Shown: in pieces, positions 1 through 7,098 of the stretch
How the letters are laid out: every line of letters starts with the position of its first letter
How positions within the stretch are numbered: the first letter of the stretch is position 1
NCBI GenBank assembly: GCA_020024645.1
Contig: JAHHTN010000014.1
Location: 1 to 37,385, forward strand
From: Faecalimonas sp.
Lineage (GTDB): Bacteria > Bacillota > Clostridia > Lachnospirales > Lachnospiraceae
DNA: 37,385 nt
Direction of reading: 5' to 3'
Made by a program: the position numbers and the translations under genes
The notes under the pieces: model-generated
Seen by the model: the letters and a program-made list of their open reading frames with translations, nothing else
What the model was told of the DNA's origin: nothing
Databases searched by the model: none

Positions 1-63
1 TAAGTCCTGGTTTTGTTTTACGACAGGATGGTACAAATGAACTGTCGGTCTTTTAACCTTTGT

Positions 64-92
64 ATTTTAGCACAAAGTTATATAAATGTCAA
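64..92 (-). promoter_or_regulatory. Divergent promoter reading off the left edge
   Basis: On the minus strand TTGACA (87-92) and TAAAAT (64-69) are separated by 17 bases, close to the sigma-A consensus. Transcription would begin near 57 and leave the window. No start codon is visible before position 1, so the leader is at least about 55 nt. It contains a short inverted repeat, CGACAG (21-26) with CTGTCG (42-47). A gene divergent from the protease gene therefore probably lies just outside the window; this is inference. Confidence 0.5.
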
Positions 93-248
93 ATTAAGAA
101 GTCTTATATCAACGGCTATCAAAAGCCAATAACCCGTAAGTCAAGAGATTATATTGCTACTCATTACCATAAAGTTCTGTGACAGTATCTCAAGAGAATC
201 CTAAGGTGACATTATCATAAGTTAATAACACACTTAAAACGGTTTAGA
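93..248. other. Gene-free stretch upstream of the protease gene
   Basis: Together with the flanking promoters, 1-307 contains no credible coding region. I see no tRNA, transposase remnant or long repeat in it. Confidence 0.5.
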
Positions 249-277
249 TTGAAGATAAATTGTTTTTATGATAGAAT
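249..277 (+). promoter_or_regulatory. Promoter of the IdeS-like protease gene
   Basis: TTGAAG (249-254), a 17-base spacer and TAGAAT (272-277) give a good sigma-A promoter about 30 bases upstream of the start codon. The 5' leader would be short. Confidence 0.5.
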
Positions 278-307
278 TTAATACAAAATGAAAGAAAGGT
301 GAATAAT

Positions 308-3214
308 ATGATTAAAAAACGTTTATTGATTGGTACAACAGCATTATTAATTAGCTCAATGCTGTTTTCTCTTAATATATTTGCGATAAATAAAAATGCA
401 ACAAATATATTATATGAAAATCATAGCAATGTATTAGGAACACCTACTTCAAGTAGTTCTTCCAATATTAAAAATAGAGTAGATGAAAAAGAAAACAATG
501 CAATGCTCCTTCCTAATACAGAAAGTTTTCAAAAGAATGAAGACTTTAAAGAATATGATCCCGCGTATCCTAAAAAGGAACAATTTGGAGATTATGTTCT
601 TCAAATACCAGAATTAAAAGAGCGTTTAACTTTTTCTACTAGCAAAGATAATCAAATAGTTGGAACATTGTATGCTCCTGGTATTTCGCAACAGGGGGGA
701 TGGAAAGATGCAACAAAAAAATGGGGGAAGTATGATTTTGGATTATGTTTTGCTGCATCGAGTTCAAATTTAATCTCTTGGTATTTGAATCGTTATACTC
801 AATTACATCCTGAAGATCATAATGCATATATTATGAATGAAGAGAGGGTATTTGATCGTTTCCGTAATGGATGGGATCCAGCTTTAGGAGGAAATCAAAC
901 AGAAGCACTTAGTTGGTATTTTACTGGTGGCTTTCCAAGTGGAAATTCACAAGCCCAGGATAATCAATTAACAGGAAATGAACAAGGCGGATACTTACGA
1001 AATAAGATTTACAATAACAAATCTAATAGATGGGCGGATGTATCTATATCATGGAATCCAAGAGAAAAATTTACAGTATTCGGTGGATATGATGATAATA
1101 AATTTCCATTTATAGAGGAAGTAGGTGGAATGAGCAAAGGAGGAGCTTTTTCAAATCTAAGAGGATTTTCTGATCAAATTCTTCGACAACTTCATTATGG
1201 TGCTTGCACCATCTCAATTCTGACTGATCAAAGTAGTGGTGGTTCTGGTCATGCAATTACAGTATGGGGAGCTGACTATGATGTAAATACTGGGCTTGTA
1301 ACTGCAATTCATGTAACAGATTCAGATGATAATAGGGGGGGATTTACAGTCCCTATTCAAAAAGGTGATGATAATAGTGAAGTGCGTATGATAAACTATC
1401 CATATCACCCTCCTTTTGGAAATCCACAAAACTTTACAAGAATTAGAGATTCTATTGTTTTATATGCACCAGAAGTAGTAAAACCAATTAACAAACCAAC
1501 ATTAAATGCAAAAGTTGAAGGGCAAAAGAGAATCGATTTAGATAAAAAAGATGCTCAAGTCTTTAAATTAAAAACAACTGGGCATGAATTAAGTTATGTT
1601 CCTGAATATCAGATTGAATTTAAAAATGAAAAAGGTATAAAATTACCAGCAGATCAAATCAGTACAAAATATGATATTTTCAATCGTGAATTTACAGTAA
1701 TTATAAAAAATGAAAAAATTGTACCGGGAAATTATACTGCAGAAATCACAGAAAAATACACAAAGCAAAAGTTTGTAGAATCATTTGAATTTTACAAAGA
1801 AAATCAAACATATACTGTTACATTTCATGCAAATGAAGGTAATGGTGTAATGGATGTTCAACAATTTGAAATGGATGTTGAGCAAGCATTATTAAGCAAC
1901 CAATTTTCAAAAATAGGATATACTTTTAAAGGCTGGTCAAAACAACCAAACGGTGAAGTAGAATTTAAAGACAGTCAAGCAGTAACAAATCTTTCTACTG
2001 GTAAAGATACAAATGTAGATTTGTACGCAGTATGGGCTGCAAATGCATATACGATTACATTTCATTCGGCAGGAGGAACAGGAGAGATGAGTTCTCAACC
2101 GCTGATATATGATCAATCATTTTCATTATCAAAAAACACATTTACAAAAGAAGGATATACTTTTAAAGGCTGGTCAAAACAACCAAACGGTGAAGTAGAA
2201 TTTAAAGACAGTCAAGCAGTAACAAATCTTTCTACTGGTAAAGATACAAATGTAGATTTGTACGCAGTATGGGCTGCAAATGCATATACGATTACATTTC
2301 ATTCGGCAGGAGGAACAGGAGAGATGAGTTCTCAACCGCTGATATATGATCAATCATTTTCATTATCAAAAAACACATTTACAAAAGAAGGATATACTTT
2401 TAAAGGCTGGTCAAAACAACCAAACGGTGAAGTAGAATTTAAAGACAGTCAAGCAGTAACAAATCTTTCTACTGGTAAAGATACAAATGTAGATTTGTAC
2501 GCAGTATGGGCTGCAAATGCATATACGATTACATTTCATTCGGCAGGAGGAACAGGAGAGATGAGTTCTCAACCGATGATATATGATCAATCATCTCCAT
2601 TATCAAAAAACACATTTACAAAAGAAGGATATACTTTTAAAGGCTGGTCAACAGTGGATAATGGTACTGTTATTTATTTGGATGAAGCAGATGTTATAAA
2701 TTTGACAAATAAAGCAGATGGCCAAATAGTATTATATGCAATTTGGGAAGAAAATGTAATCGATCATCAATTTGGATATAAAATCAATGTAACTGATCAA
2801 GTAATTACTATAGGTGAAAATTTTGATCCTTTGAATATTATTGATGTATATGATGAAAATAATGAAAAAGTGATGCTTGATCAATCTAATATTATTGAGA
2901 ATACGGTTGATCTAAATGTTTCAGGTATTTATCATATTACTTATCAGATAACTGATAAAAAAGGTATCACTATCACAAAAACAATTCAAGTTACTGTCAA
3001 AGATGATAAACCATTACAACCAAGTATTCCAGAAAAACCAGAAAAGCCAGAAAAACCAGATAACCATGTTCAACCAAATGAATTATTAAAACCAGATAAG
3101 GAAAAGAAAACACCAAATACAGATGATGGATTTAATATCAGTTTGATATCTACTATGTTAATAGGTTCAATAGGAGTAATTACAATTATACTAAATAAAA
3201 AACGCTATCAGTAA
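308..3214 (+). CDS. IdeS/Mac-like secreted cysteine endopeptidase with InlB-type repeats
   Basis: This is a cell-surface protease candidate of 968 residues. A signal peptide (about 1-26) precedes a papain-like domain (about 90-400). The segment GWKDATKKW...GLCFAA carries the probable nucleophile C147. GHAITVWGADYD carries H315, and VTDSDD carries D338 and D340. From memory these blocks line up closely with streptococcal IdeS, which cleaves IgG. An Ig-like region (about 400-505) follows, then InlB B-type repeats (about 508-820), another Ig-like domain, a PEKPEKPEK linker and a C-terminal TPNTDD, hydrophobic stretch and KKR tail. That tail resembles a sortase signal but lacks LPXTG. ATG 308 is preferred over GTG 299 because AAGGTG lies 6 bases upstream of 308 and overlaps the GTG. 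The gene is more AT-rich than the pilus genes and looks acquired. The family call is strong; immunoglobulin as substrate is inference. Confidence 0.85.
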   Translation: MIKKRLLIGTTALLISSMLFSLNIFAINKNATNILYENHSNVLGTPTSSSSSNIKNRVDEKENNAMLLPNTESFQKNEDFKEYDPAYPKKEQFGDYVLQIPELKERLTFSTSKDNQIVGTLYAPGISQQGGWKDATKKWGKYDFGLCFAASSSNLISWYLNRYTQLHPEDHNAYIMNEERVFDRFRNGWDPALGGNQTEALSWYFTGGFPSGNSQAQDNQLTGNEQGGYLRNKIYNNKSNRWADVSISWNPREKFTVFGGYDDNKFPFIEEVGGMSKGGAFSNLRGFSDQILRQLHYGACTISILTDQSSGGSGHAITVWGADYDVNTGLVTAIHVTDSDDNRGGFTVPIQKGDDNSEVRMINYPYHPPFGNPQNFTRIRDSIVLYAPEVVKPINKPTLNAKVEGQKRIDLDKKDAQVFKLKTTGHELSYVPEYQIEFKNEKGIKLPADQISTKYDIFNREFTVIIKNEKIVPGNYTAEITEKYTKQKFVESFEFYKENQTYTVTFHANEGNGVMDVQQFEMDVEQALLSNQFSKIGYTFKGWSKQPNGEVEFKDSQAVTNLSTGKDTNVDLYAVWAANAYTITFHSAGGTGEMSSQPLIYDQSFSLSKNTFTKEGYTFKGWSKQPNGEVEFKDSQAVTNLSTGKDTNVDLYAVWAANAYTITFHSAGGTGEMSSQPLIYDQSFSLSKNTFTKEGYTFKGWSKQPNGEVEFKDSQAVTNLSTGKDTNVDLYAVWAANAYTITFHSAGGTGEMSSQPMIYDQSSPLSKNTFTKEGYTFKGWSTVDNGTVIYLDEADVINLTNKADGQIVLYAIWEENVIDHQFGYKINVTDQVITIGENFDPLNIIDVYDENNEKVMLDQSNIIENTVDLNVSGIYHITYQITDKKGITITKTIQVTVKDDKPLQPSIPEKPEKPEKPDNHVQPNELLKPDKEKKTPNTDDGFNISLISTMLIGSIGVITIILNKKRYQ
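1916..2650 (+). repeat. Tandem 237-bp coding repeats, three copies plus a partial fourth
   Basis: The units are 1916-2152, 2153-2389 and 2390-2626, with the first 24 bases of another unit at 2627-2650. Each encodes 79 residues of InlB/Listeria-Bacteroides type with GYTFKGWS and YAVWAANAYTITFHS. Units 1 and 2 look identical base for base. Unit 3 differs by L to M and FS to SP. Synonymous identity indicates recent duplication or gene conversion, so copy number may vary among strains. Confidence 0.9.
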
Positions 3215-3276
3215 TTGATATTTTAGTAACTACTCAAAAATATGATTTAGAAACATCTTCTTATAGACAGACAGAT

Positions 3277-3321
3277 AAGCGTTCAAGAGTTTGCAAAAAT
3301 GCAAATTGTGGACGCTTTTTC
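3277..3321 (+). terminator. Terminator after the protease gene
   Basis: A two-part stem, AAGCGT (3277-3282) with ACGCTT (3312-3317) and inner TTTGCA (3290-3295) with TGCAAA (3300-3305), is followed by T5. Nothing coding is visible in the 316 bases between the protease gene and feoA; besides this terminator they hold the feoA promoter. Confidence 0.6.
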
Positions 3322-3416
3322 TAATGAAGAGTAGAACAATTATCCAAACCATTTCTTATCATAGTTGTAAAATTTAAAATCAAGCGTATGTTTTACATAA
3401 AAAACAATGAAAGTTG

Positions 3417-3445
3417 TTGACAACTTATTAGGATTAGAATATACT
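3417..3445 (+). promoter_or_regulatory. feoA promoter
   Basis: TTGACA (3417-3422), a 17-base spacer and TATACT (3440-3445) are near-consensus. The predicted leader to the feoA start is about 80 nt. Confidence 0.75.
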
Positions 3446-3451
3446 TACTAA
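3434..3451 (+). promoter_or_regulatory. Candidate metal-regulator operator at feoA
   Basis: TTAGAATATACTTACTAA covers the -10 box of the feoA promoter. It matches the sequence at 3777-3794 over the feoB -10 box in 15 of 18 positions, including the TTAG and ACTAA ends. The placement suits a repressor. The TTAG...CTAA symmetry recalls DtxR/IdeR-type sites more than a Fur box; the regulator's identity is inference. Confidence 0.5.
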
Positions 3452-3530
3452 GTAAATGAGAAAAAATATCGAATAGATATGCATATATATTTGATACACT
3501 TACGACTATTTTGGCAAGGAGTGATGAGAT

Positions 3531-3743
3531 ATGAATTTACTGGAAGCTAAAGAGGGAGAAGAATATATTGTTAAGAACATTTTGACAGATGATGAAGAGT
3601 TAACTGCTTTTTTATTTTCGCTTGGCTGCTATAGTGGCGAACCGATTACAGTGGTTTCACATTTAAAAGGCGGTTGCGTTGTTTCTATAAAAGATGGACG
3701 ATATAATATTGACACTGATTTAGCGAGAGCTATTTCAATATAA
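3531..3743 (+). CDS. feoA: Ferrous iron transport protein A (FeoA)
   Basis: This 70-residue protein is one SH3-like FeoA domain, with the usual pattern of an N-terminal EGEEYIVKNI strand, a central FSLGCYSGEPITVV turn and a C-terminal VVSIKDGRYNIDTDLARAI strand. FeoA is a small cytosolic partner of the FeoB ferrous iron transporter. AAGGAGTG upstream supports ATG 3531. feoB starts 94 bases further on, but a terminator and a second promoter lie between, so the two genes need not be made in equal amounts. Confidence 0.93.
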   Translation: MNLLEAKEGEEYIVKNILTDDEELTAFLFSLGCYSGEPITVVSHLKGGCVVSIKDGRYNIDTDLARAISI

Positions 3744-3767
3744 AAATAGTGAAATCACTATTTTTTT
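3744..3767 (+). terminator. Terminator between feoA and feoB
   Basis: AAATAGTG (3744-3751) pairs with CACTATTT (3756-3763), loop AAAT, followed by a T-run to 3767. It begins immediately after the feoA stop codon. The stem is AT-rich, so termination may be partial. Confidence 0.6.
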
Positions 3768-3776
3768 ATACTTTGG

Positions 3777-3794
3777 TTAGTGTATACTGACTAA
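3777..3794 (+). promoter_or_regulatory. feoB promoter -10 region with the shared operator-like sequence
   Basis: TTAGTGTATACTGACTAA contains TATACT (3783-3788) and is the second copy of the feoA operator-like sequence, with the -10 box at the same offset. The expected -35 position falls in the T-run of the upstream terminator and is poor, so this promoter may be weaker or need an activator. Confidence 0.5.
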
Positions 3795-3837
3795 GATTAG
3801 ATGCATACAATAATAAGTATCAAAAAGGAGGAGAATT

Positions 3838-5841
3838 ATGAGAGTCGCTTTTGCAGGAAATCCAAATAGCGGAAAGACGACGATGTACAATGCGTTGACC
3901 GGCAGAAATGAACGTGTCGGAAACTGGGCAGGAGTTACAGTCGAAAGAAAAGAAAGTCCAATTAAAAAAGGTTATTACGATGGAACGGAGGAAATAATCG
4001 CGGTGGATTTGCCGGGTGCTTATTCGATGTCTCCATTTACATCAGAAGAAAGTATTACTAGTGCTTATGTTAAGAATGAAAATCCAGACGCAATTATTAA
4101 TATTGTAGATGCTACTAATTTAAGTAGAAGTTTGTTCTTTACTACACAGCTTTTAGAGCTTGGAATACCAGTAGTTGTTGCTTTGAATAAGAGCGATATT
4201 GTTAATAAGAAACAGACAGAGATTAATGAAAAACTTTTATCTGAAAAGTTAGGTTGTCCGGTTATTAAGACTGTTTCTACTTCTTCTGGACACGAAGGAC
4301 TTAAAGAAGCTGTTCATGCTGCGGTCGAATTAAACGGGCAAGGTCAGAAAGCGCCTTATATGCAAGCAGATATTGATTTGAAAGATAAGGCATCGGTGGA
4401 ATCTGCTGACAGGAAACGTTTTGAATTTGTAAACAGTATTGTAAAACAAGTAGAAAAGAGAAAAGTTTTTACAAAAGATAAAAATGCACAGGATAAGATT
4501 GATAGCATTATTACACATAAGATTATCGGTATTCCAATCTTTGCAGCAGTTATTTTCCTTGTATTTTACATATCGCAGACAACGCTTGGTACATGGATTG
4601 CAGACTGGTTAGTTGGATGGATTGAGACTTTTCAAGGTTGGGTCGGTGGATTAATGGAAAATGCGAATCCACTTCTATACGCACTTCTTGTAGAGGGTAT
4701 CATTGGCGGTGTTGGTGCGGTTGTTGGATTCCTTCCACTGGTTATGGTTATGTATTTCTTAATTGCATTATTGGAAGATTGTGGTTATATGGCAAGAGCT
4801 ACAGTAGTATTGGATCCAATCTTTAAAAGAGTAGGTCTTTCAGGAAAATCTGTAATCCCGATGGTTATTGGTACGGGATGTGCAATTCCGGGTGTTATGG
4901 CTTGTCGTACGATTCGTAATGAAAGAGAGCGACGCACAACAGCGATGCTTACACCATTTATGCCATGTGGAGCTAAAATCCCAGTAATTGCTTTATTTGC
5001 TGGAGCATTCTTTGCAGATGCTTGGTGGGTTTCAGCAACTATGTATTTAGTTGGTATTTTATTAGTTTTACTTGGAGCTTTACTTGTTAAGAGAATTACA
5101 GGGCAAAAATATAGAAAATCTTTCTTTATTATTGAACTTCCAGAATATAAATTTCCAAGTTTAAAAAGAGCATGTGGTTCTATGTTGGAACGAGGAAAAG
5201 CATATATTGTGAAAGCAGGAACAATTATTTTGGTATGTAATACTGTTGTACAGATTATGCAGAGCTTTAACTGGCACTTCCAACTTGTACAGGAAGGAGC
5301 AGAAGGAACATCGATTTTGGCATCTATTGCTCATCCATTTGCAATTTTATTTATCCCACTTGGATTTGGTGTTTGGCAGCTTGCTGCAGCAGCAGTAACA
5401 GGATTTATTGCAAAAGAAAATGTAGTTGGAACATTAGCGGTTGTATATGGTGTTACAAATTTAATTGATCCAGATGAATTAGCATTAGTTGGAAGCGGTA
5501 GTGAAGTTGCTACAGTCATGGGACTTACAAAAGTTGCAGCTTTAGCTTATTTAATGTTTAACCTTTATACCCCACCTTGTTTCGCGGCTCTTGGAGCGAT
5601 GAACTCAGAGATGAAGAGTGGAAAATGGTTGCTTGGAGGAATTTGTCTCCAGCTTGCAACAGGTTATACAATAGCCTTCGGTGTATACCAGATTGGTACA
5701 TTGATTACTACAGGATCTCTTGGCGTTGGATTTGTTCCAGGACTTATTGCAGTCATTGTATTTGCATTAATTATTCTTTGGAGAATTCGTAAATCGGATA
5801 ACGAATTCGCAGCAGAATATAACTTACATTCTGCAAAATAA
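3838..5841 (+). CDS. feoB: Ferrous iron transporter FeoB
   Basis: FeoB is the inner-membrane Fe2+ permease of the Feo system. The 667-residue protein begins with a GTPase domain: G1 GNPNSGKT (7-14), G2 Thr in GVTVERK (T34), G3 DLPG (57-60) and G4 NKSD (117-120). A cytosolic helical spacer follows to about residue 225, then a polytopic membrane domain with the two Gate motifs: GTGCAIPGVMACRTI (from about 346) and MPCGAKIP, the second preceding GAFFADAWW. AAAGGAGGAG upstream supports the start. The length is usual for the family and no key motif is missing. A strong hairpin follows the gene. Confidence 0.97.
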   Translation: MRVAFAGNPNSGKTTMYNALTGRNERVGNWAGVTVERKESPIKKGYYDGTEEIIAVDLPGAYSMSPFTSEESITSAYVKNENPDAIINIVDATNLSRSLFFTTQLLELGIPVVVALNKSDIVNKKQTEINEKLLSEKLGCPVIKTVSTSSGHEGLKEAVHAAVELNGQGQKAPYMQADIDLKDKASVESADRKRFEFVNSIVKQVEKRKVFTKDKNAQDKIDSIITHKIIGIPIFAAVIFLVFYISQTTLGTWIADWLVGWIETFQGWVGGLMENANPLLYALLVEGIIGGVGAVVGFLPLVMVMYFLIALLEDCGYMARATVVLDPIFKRVGLSGKSVIPMVIGTGCAIPGVMACRTIRNERERRTTAMLTPFMPCGAKIPVIALFAGAFFADAWWVSATMYLVGILLVLLGALLVKRITGQKYRKSFFIIELPEYKFPSLKRACGSMLERGKAYIVKAGTIILVCNTVVQIMQSFNWHFQLVQEGAEGTSILASIAHPFAILFIPLGFGVWQLAAAAVTGFIAKENVVGTLAVVYGVTNLIDPDELALVGSGSEVATVMGLTKVAALAYLMFNLYTPPCFAALGAMNSEMKSGKWLLGGICLQLATGYTIAFGVYQIGTLITTGSLGVGFVPGLIAVIVFALIILWRIRKSDNEFAAEYNLHSAK

Positions 5842-5866
5842 TAAAGTATAAAAAATTAGAAACTTG

Positions 5867-5901
5867 CGGTGGACAAAGGAGTATACTTTGTCCACTGTTT
5901 T
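5867..5901 (+). terminator. Terminator after feoB
   Basis: GTGGACAAAG (5869-5878) pairs perfectly with CTTTGTCCAC (5886-5895) around a 7-base loop. Two outer pairs (one G-U) extend it to 5867 and 5897, and TTTT follows. Because the next genes are functionally linked, it may attenuate rather than stop transcription. Confidence 0.7.
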
Positions 5902-5922
5902 CAATTAGAAAGGATGTGACCT

Positions 5923-6300
5923 ATGGAAAATATTATTGCAATTATTATTTTAGTTATAGTGGTTGGATGGGCAGCTACATATTTATACAAAGCAAAAAAA
6001 AGTGGGGTGAAATGTGTTGGATGTCCAGCAGGGGGGAGCTGTTCTAGTGGACCTAAAAAGAAAAGGAAGAAACTTTCGGGACCGGTGATTGCAAAAAAAA
6101 CTATCGTTATTTCAGGAATGAACTGTGCGCATTGTGTGCAAAGCGTGACAGATAGTCTGAACGAGATTGATGGAGTATCTGCCAAAGTAGACCTTAATAA
6201 AGGTTGTGCACAAATATCCCTTGACCGCGAAGTAAGTGAAGATATCTTGATTAATGCAGTGGAAAAGAAAGGTTTTTTAGTCGAGGACGTTTGCAATTAA
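5923..6300 (+). CDS. FeoB-associated Cys-rich membrane protein fused to an HMA domain
   Basis: This 125-residue two-domain protein starts with one membrane helix (about 4-24). A short Cys cluster, CVGCPAGGSC (C31, C34, C40), and a basic linker follow, as in FeoB-associated Cys-rich membrane proteins. From about residue 58 it continues into a heavy-metal-associated domain with GMNCAHC (C68 and C71), a classic CxxC metal site. The likely role is metal capture or hand-over at the membrane next to FeoB; whether the HMA site takes Cu, Zn or Fe cannot be told. AAGGATGTG precedes ATG 5923. An overlapping minus-strand frame of similar length is a shadow. Confidence 0.8.
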   Translation: MENIIAIIILVIVVGWAATYLYKAKKSGVKCVGCPAGGSCSSGPKKKRKKLSGPVIAKKTIVISGMNCAHCVQSVTDSLNEIDGVSAKVDLNKGCAQISLDREVSEDILINAVEKKGFLVEDVCN

Positions 6301-6351
6301 ATATTTCTTGGAGTTGCTTGATCAATATGTGTCATTTAGGAGAAAATGGGG

Positions 6352-6585
6352 ATGAACAGTGAAAAAGAAAGCATTATTATAAAGTTGAAAGAAAGTGGTT
6401 GCAGGATTACAAAGCAGCGGGAGATGATTTTGGATGTTATACTTGAAAGTAGGTGTTCCAGCTGTAAGGAAATCTATATTAAGGTAGCAAAGGTGAATCA
6501 GAGTATTGGAATGGCAACTATTTACCGCATGGTAAAAGAACTAGAGAAGATTGATGTGCTTAGTAGAGAAATTTACTATAAATAG
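6352..6585 (+). CDS. Short Fur-like protein, DNA-binding domain only
   Basis: The 77 residues resemble the N-terminal winged helix of Fur-family repressors: GCRITKQREMILDVILES, a middle helix beginning CSSCKEIYIK and the recognition region SIGMATIYRMVKELEKI. The protein ends at SREIYYK, where a normal Fur (about 130-150 residues) enters its dimerisation and metal-binding domain. No continuation of that domain is evident in the next 100 bases in any frame. It is either a truncated gene or a naturally short variant. ATG 6352 is preferred over ATG 6346 because AGGAG (6338-6342) is 9 bases from the former and only 3 from the latter. It may regulate the surrounding metal genes; this is inference. 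Confidence 0.65.
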   Translation: MNSEKESIIIKLKESGCRITKQREMILDVILESRCSSCKEIYIKVAKVNQSIGMATIYRMVKELEKIDVLSREIYYK

Positions 6586-6589
6586 TAAA
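6572..6589 (+). repeat. Perfect palindrome over the stop codon of the short Fur-like gene
   Basis: TTTACTAT (6572-6579) and ATAGTAAA (6582-6589) are exact inverted copies around AA. The stop codon lies inside the right arm. No T-run follows, so it is not a standard terminator. A second dyad, GATAAAATTTATC, lies at 6596-6608. Either could be an operator for the promoter at 6626. Confidence 0.45.
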
Positions 6590-6625
6590 AAAGATGATAA
6601 AATTTATCAGTAAGAGCTGTTAGAA

Positions 6626-6655
6626 TTGACTATCTCAAAATCAACGTGTTATCCT
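6626..6655 (+). promoter_or_regulatory. Possible promoter for the small peptide, DUF6110-like and ATPase genes
   Basis: TTGACT (6626-6631), an 18-base spacer and TATCCT (6650-6655) form a moderate sigma-A match, about 35 bases before the small ORF. Confidence 0.4.
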
Positions 6656-6688
6656 AAAAAGAGTCTTATAGAAGGAAGTGATGTAATC

Positions 6689-6769
6689 GTGAAAAAACAT
6701 AGGTTTTGGGCATGGGCGTCAGTCTTTTGCTTTTTGATGGTATTCTATACAGGTTATAAACACAAATAA
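6689..6769 (+). CDS. 26-residue single-helix membrane peptide
   Basis: A short frame starts at GTG 6689, with AAGGAAG (6672-6678) ten bases upstream, and ends at TAA 6769. It encodes a basic N-terminus (MKKHR), one hydrophobic helix (about 6-20: FWAWASVFCFLMVFY) and a basic tail ending GYKHK. It lies 16 bases before the DUF6110-like gene, whose TAGGAGG follows immediately. The charge and helix pattern are those of a real small membrane protein. From memory, similar peptides sit beside P-type ATPases in related bacteria, but I have not checked this. Its role is unknown. Confidence 0.6.
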   Translation: MKKHRFWAWASVFCFLMVFYTGYKHK

Positions 6770-6785
6770 TTAGGAGGTACATATT

Positions 6786-7088
6786 ATGTTTAGTGATTCT
6801 ACGTGGAAGAAAATTGGATGTTTTGTAGGAGGAGTTTTGTTTGGAACTGCAGGAATTAAAGTTCTGTCAAGTAAAGATGCGAAAAAAGTATATACGAATT
6901 GTACAGCAGCTGCATTGCGCGCAAAAGATTGCGTTATGAAAACTGCGACAATTGTACAGGAAAATGCAGAAGATATTCTTGCAGAAGCGCAACAGATTAA
7001 TGAAAAGCGTGCACAGGAAGAAGCAATGCAGATACAAGAGGATGCTGTTCAGGAAGATGGTGCGTCTGAACAGACAGAGAATATGTAA
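6786..7088 (+). CDS. DUF6110-like small protein next to the metal ATPase
   Basis: This 100-residue protein has a short glycine-rich hydrophobic segment (about 8-25, with GCFVGGVLFGTAGIKVL), then a long, highly charged helix with an Ala/Glu-rich second half. The N-terminal half, with SSKDAKKVYTNCTAAALRAKD, resembles DUF6110 proteins as I recall them. It probably sits on or in the membrane by its N-terminus. The ATPase gene begins 10 bases downstream with only a weak ribosome site, suggesting coupled translation and a shared function. No enzymatic motif is visible. Confidence 0.65.
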   Translation: MFSDSTWKKIGCFVGGVLFGTAGIKVLSSKDAKKVYTNCTAAALRAKDCVMKTATIVQENAEDILAEAQQINEKRAQEEAMQIQEDAVQEDGASEQTENM

Positions 7089-7098
7089 TAGGTAAACG

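Noticed and set aside
1916..2650. Regular direct repeats considered as a CRISPR-like array.
   Set aside because: The 237-bp units are contiguous, in frame and encode a known protein repeat; there are no short repeats with unique spacers.
3445..3455. Palindrome TTACTAAGTAA at the feoA promoter as a separate operator.
   Set aside because: It is partly inside the 18-bp shared sequence and is not repeated at feoB, so the longer shared sequence explains the site better.
5901..6296. A 131-residue minus-strand frame opposite the FeoB-associated gene.
   Set aside because: It overlaps a plus-strand gene with clear CxxC and membrane motifs, has no ribosome site, and its product is low-complexity.
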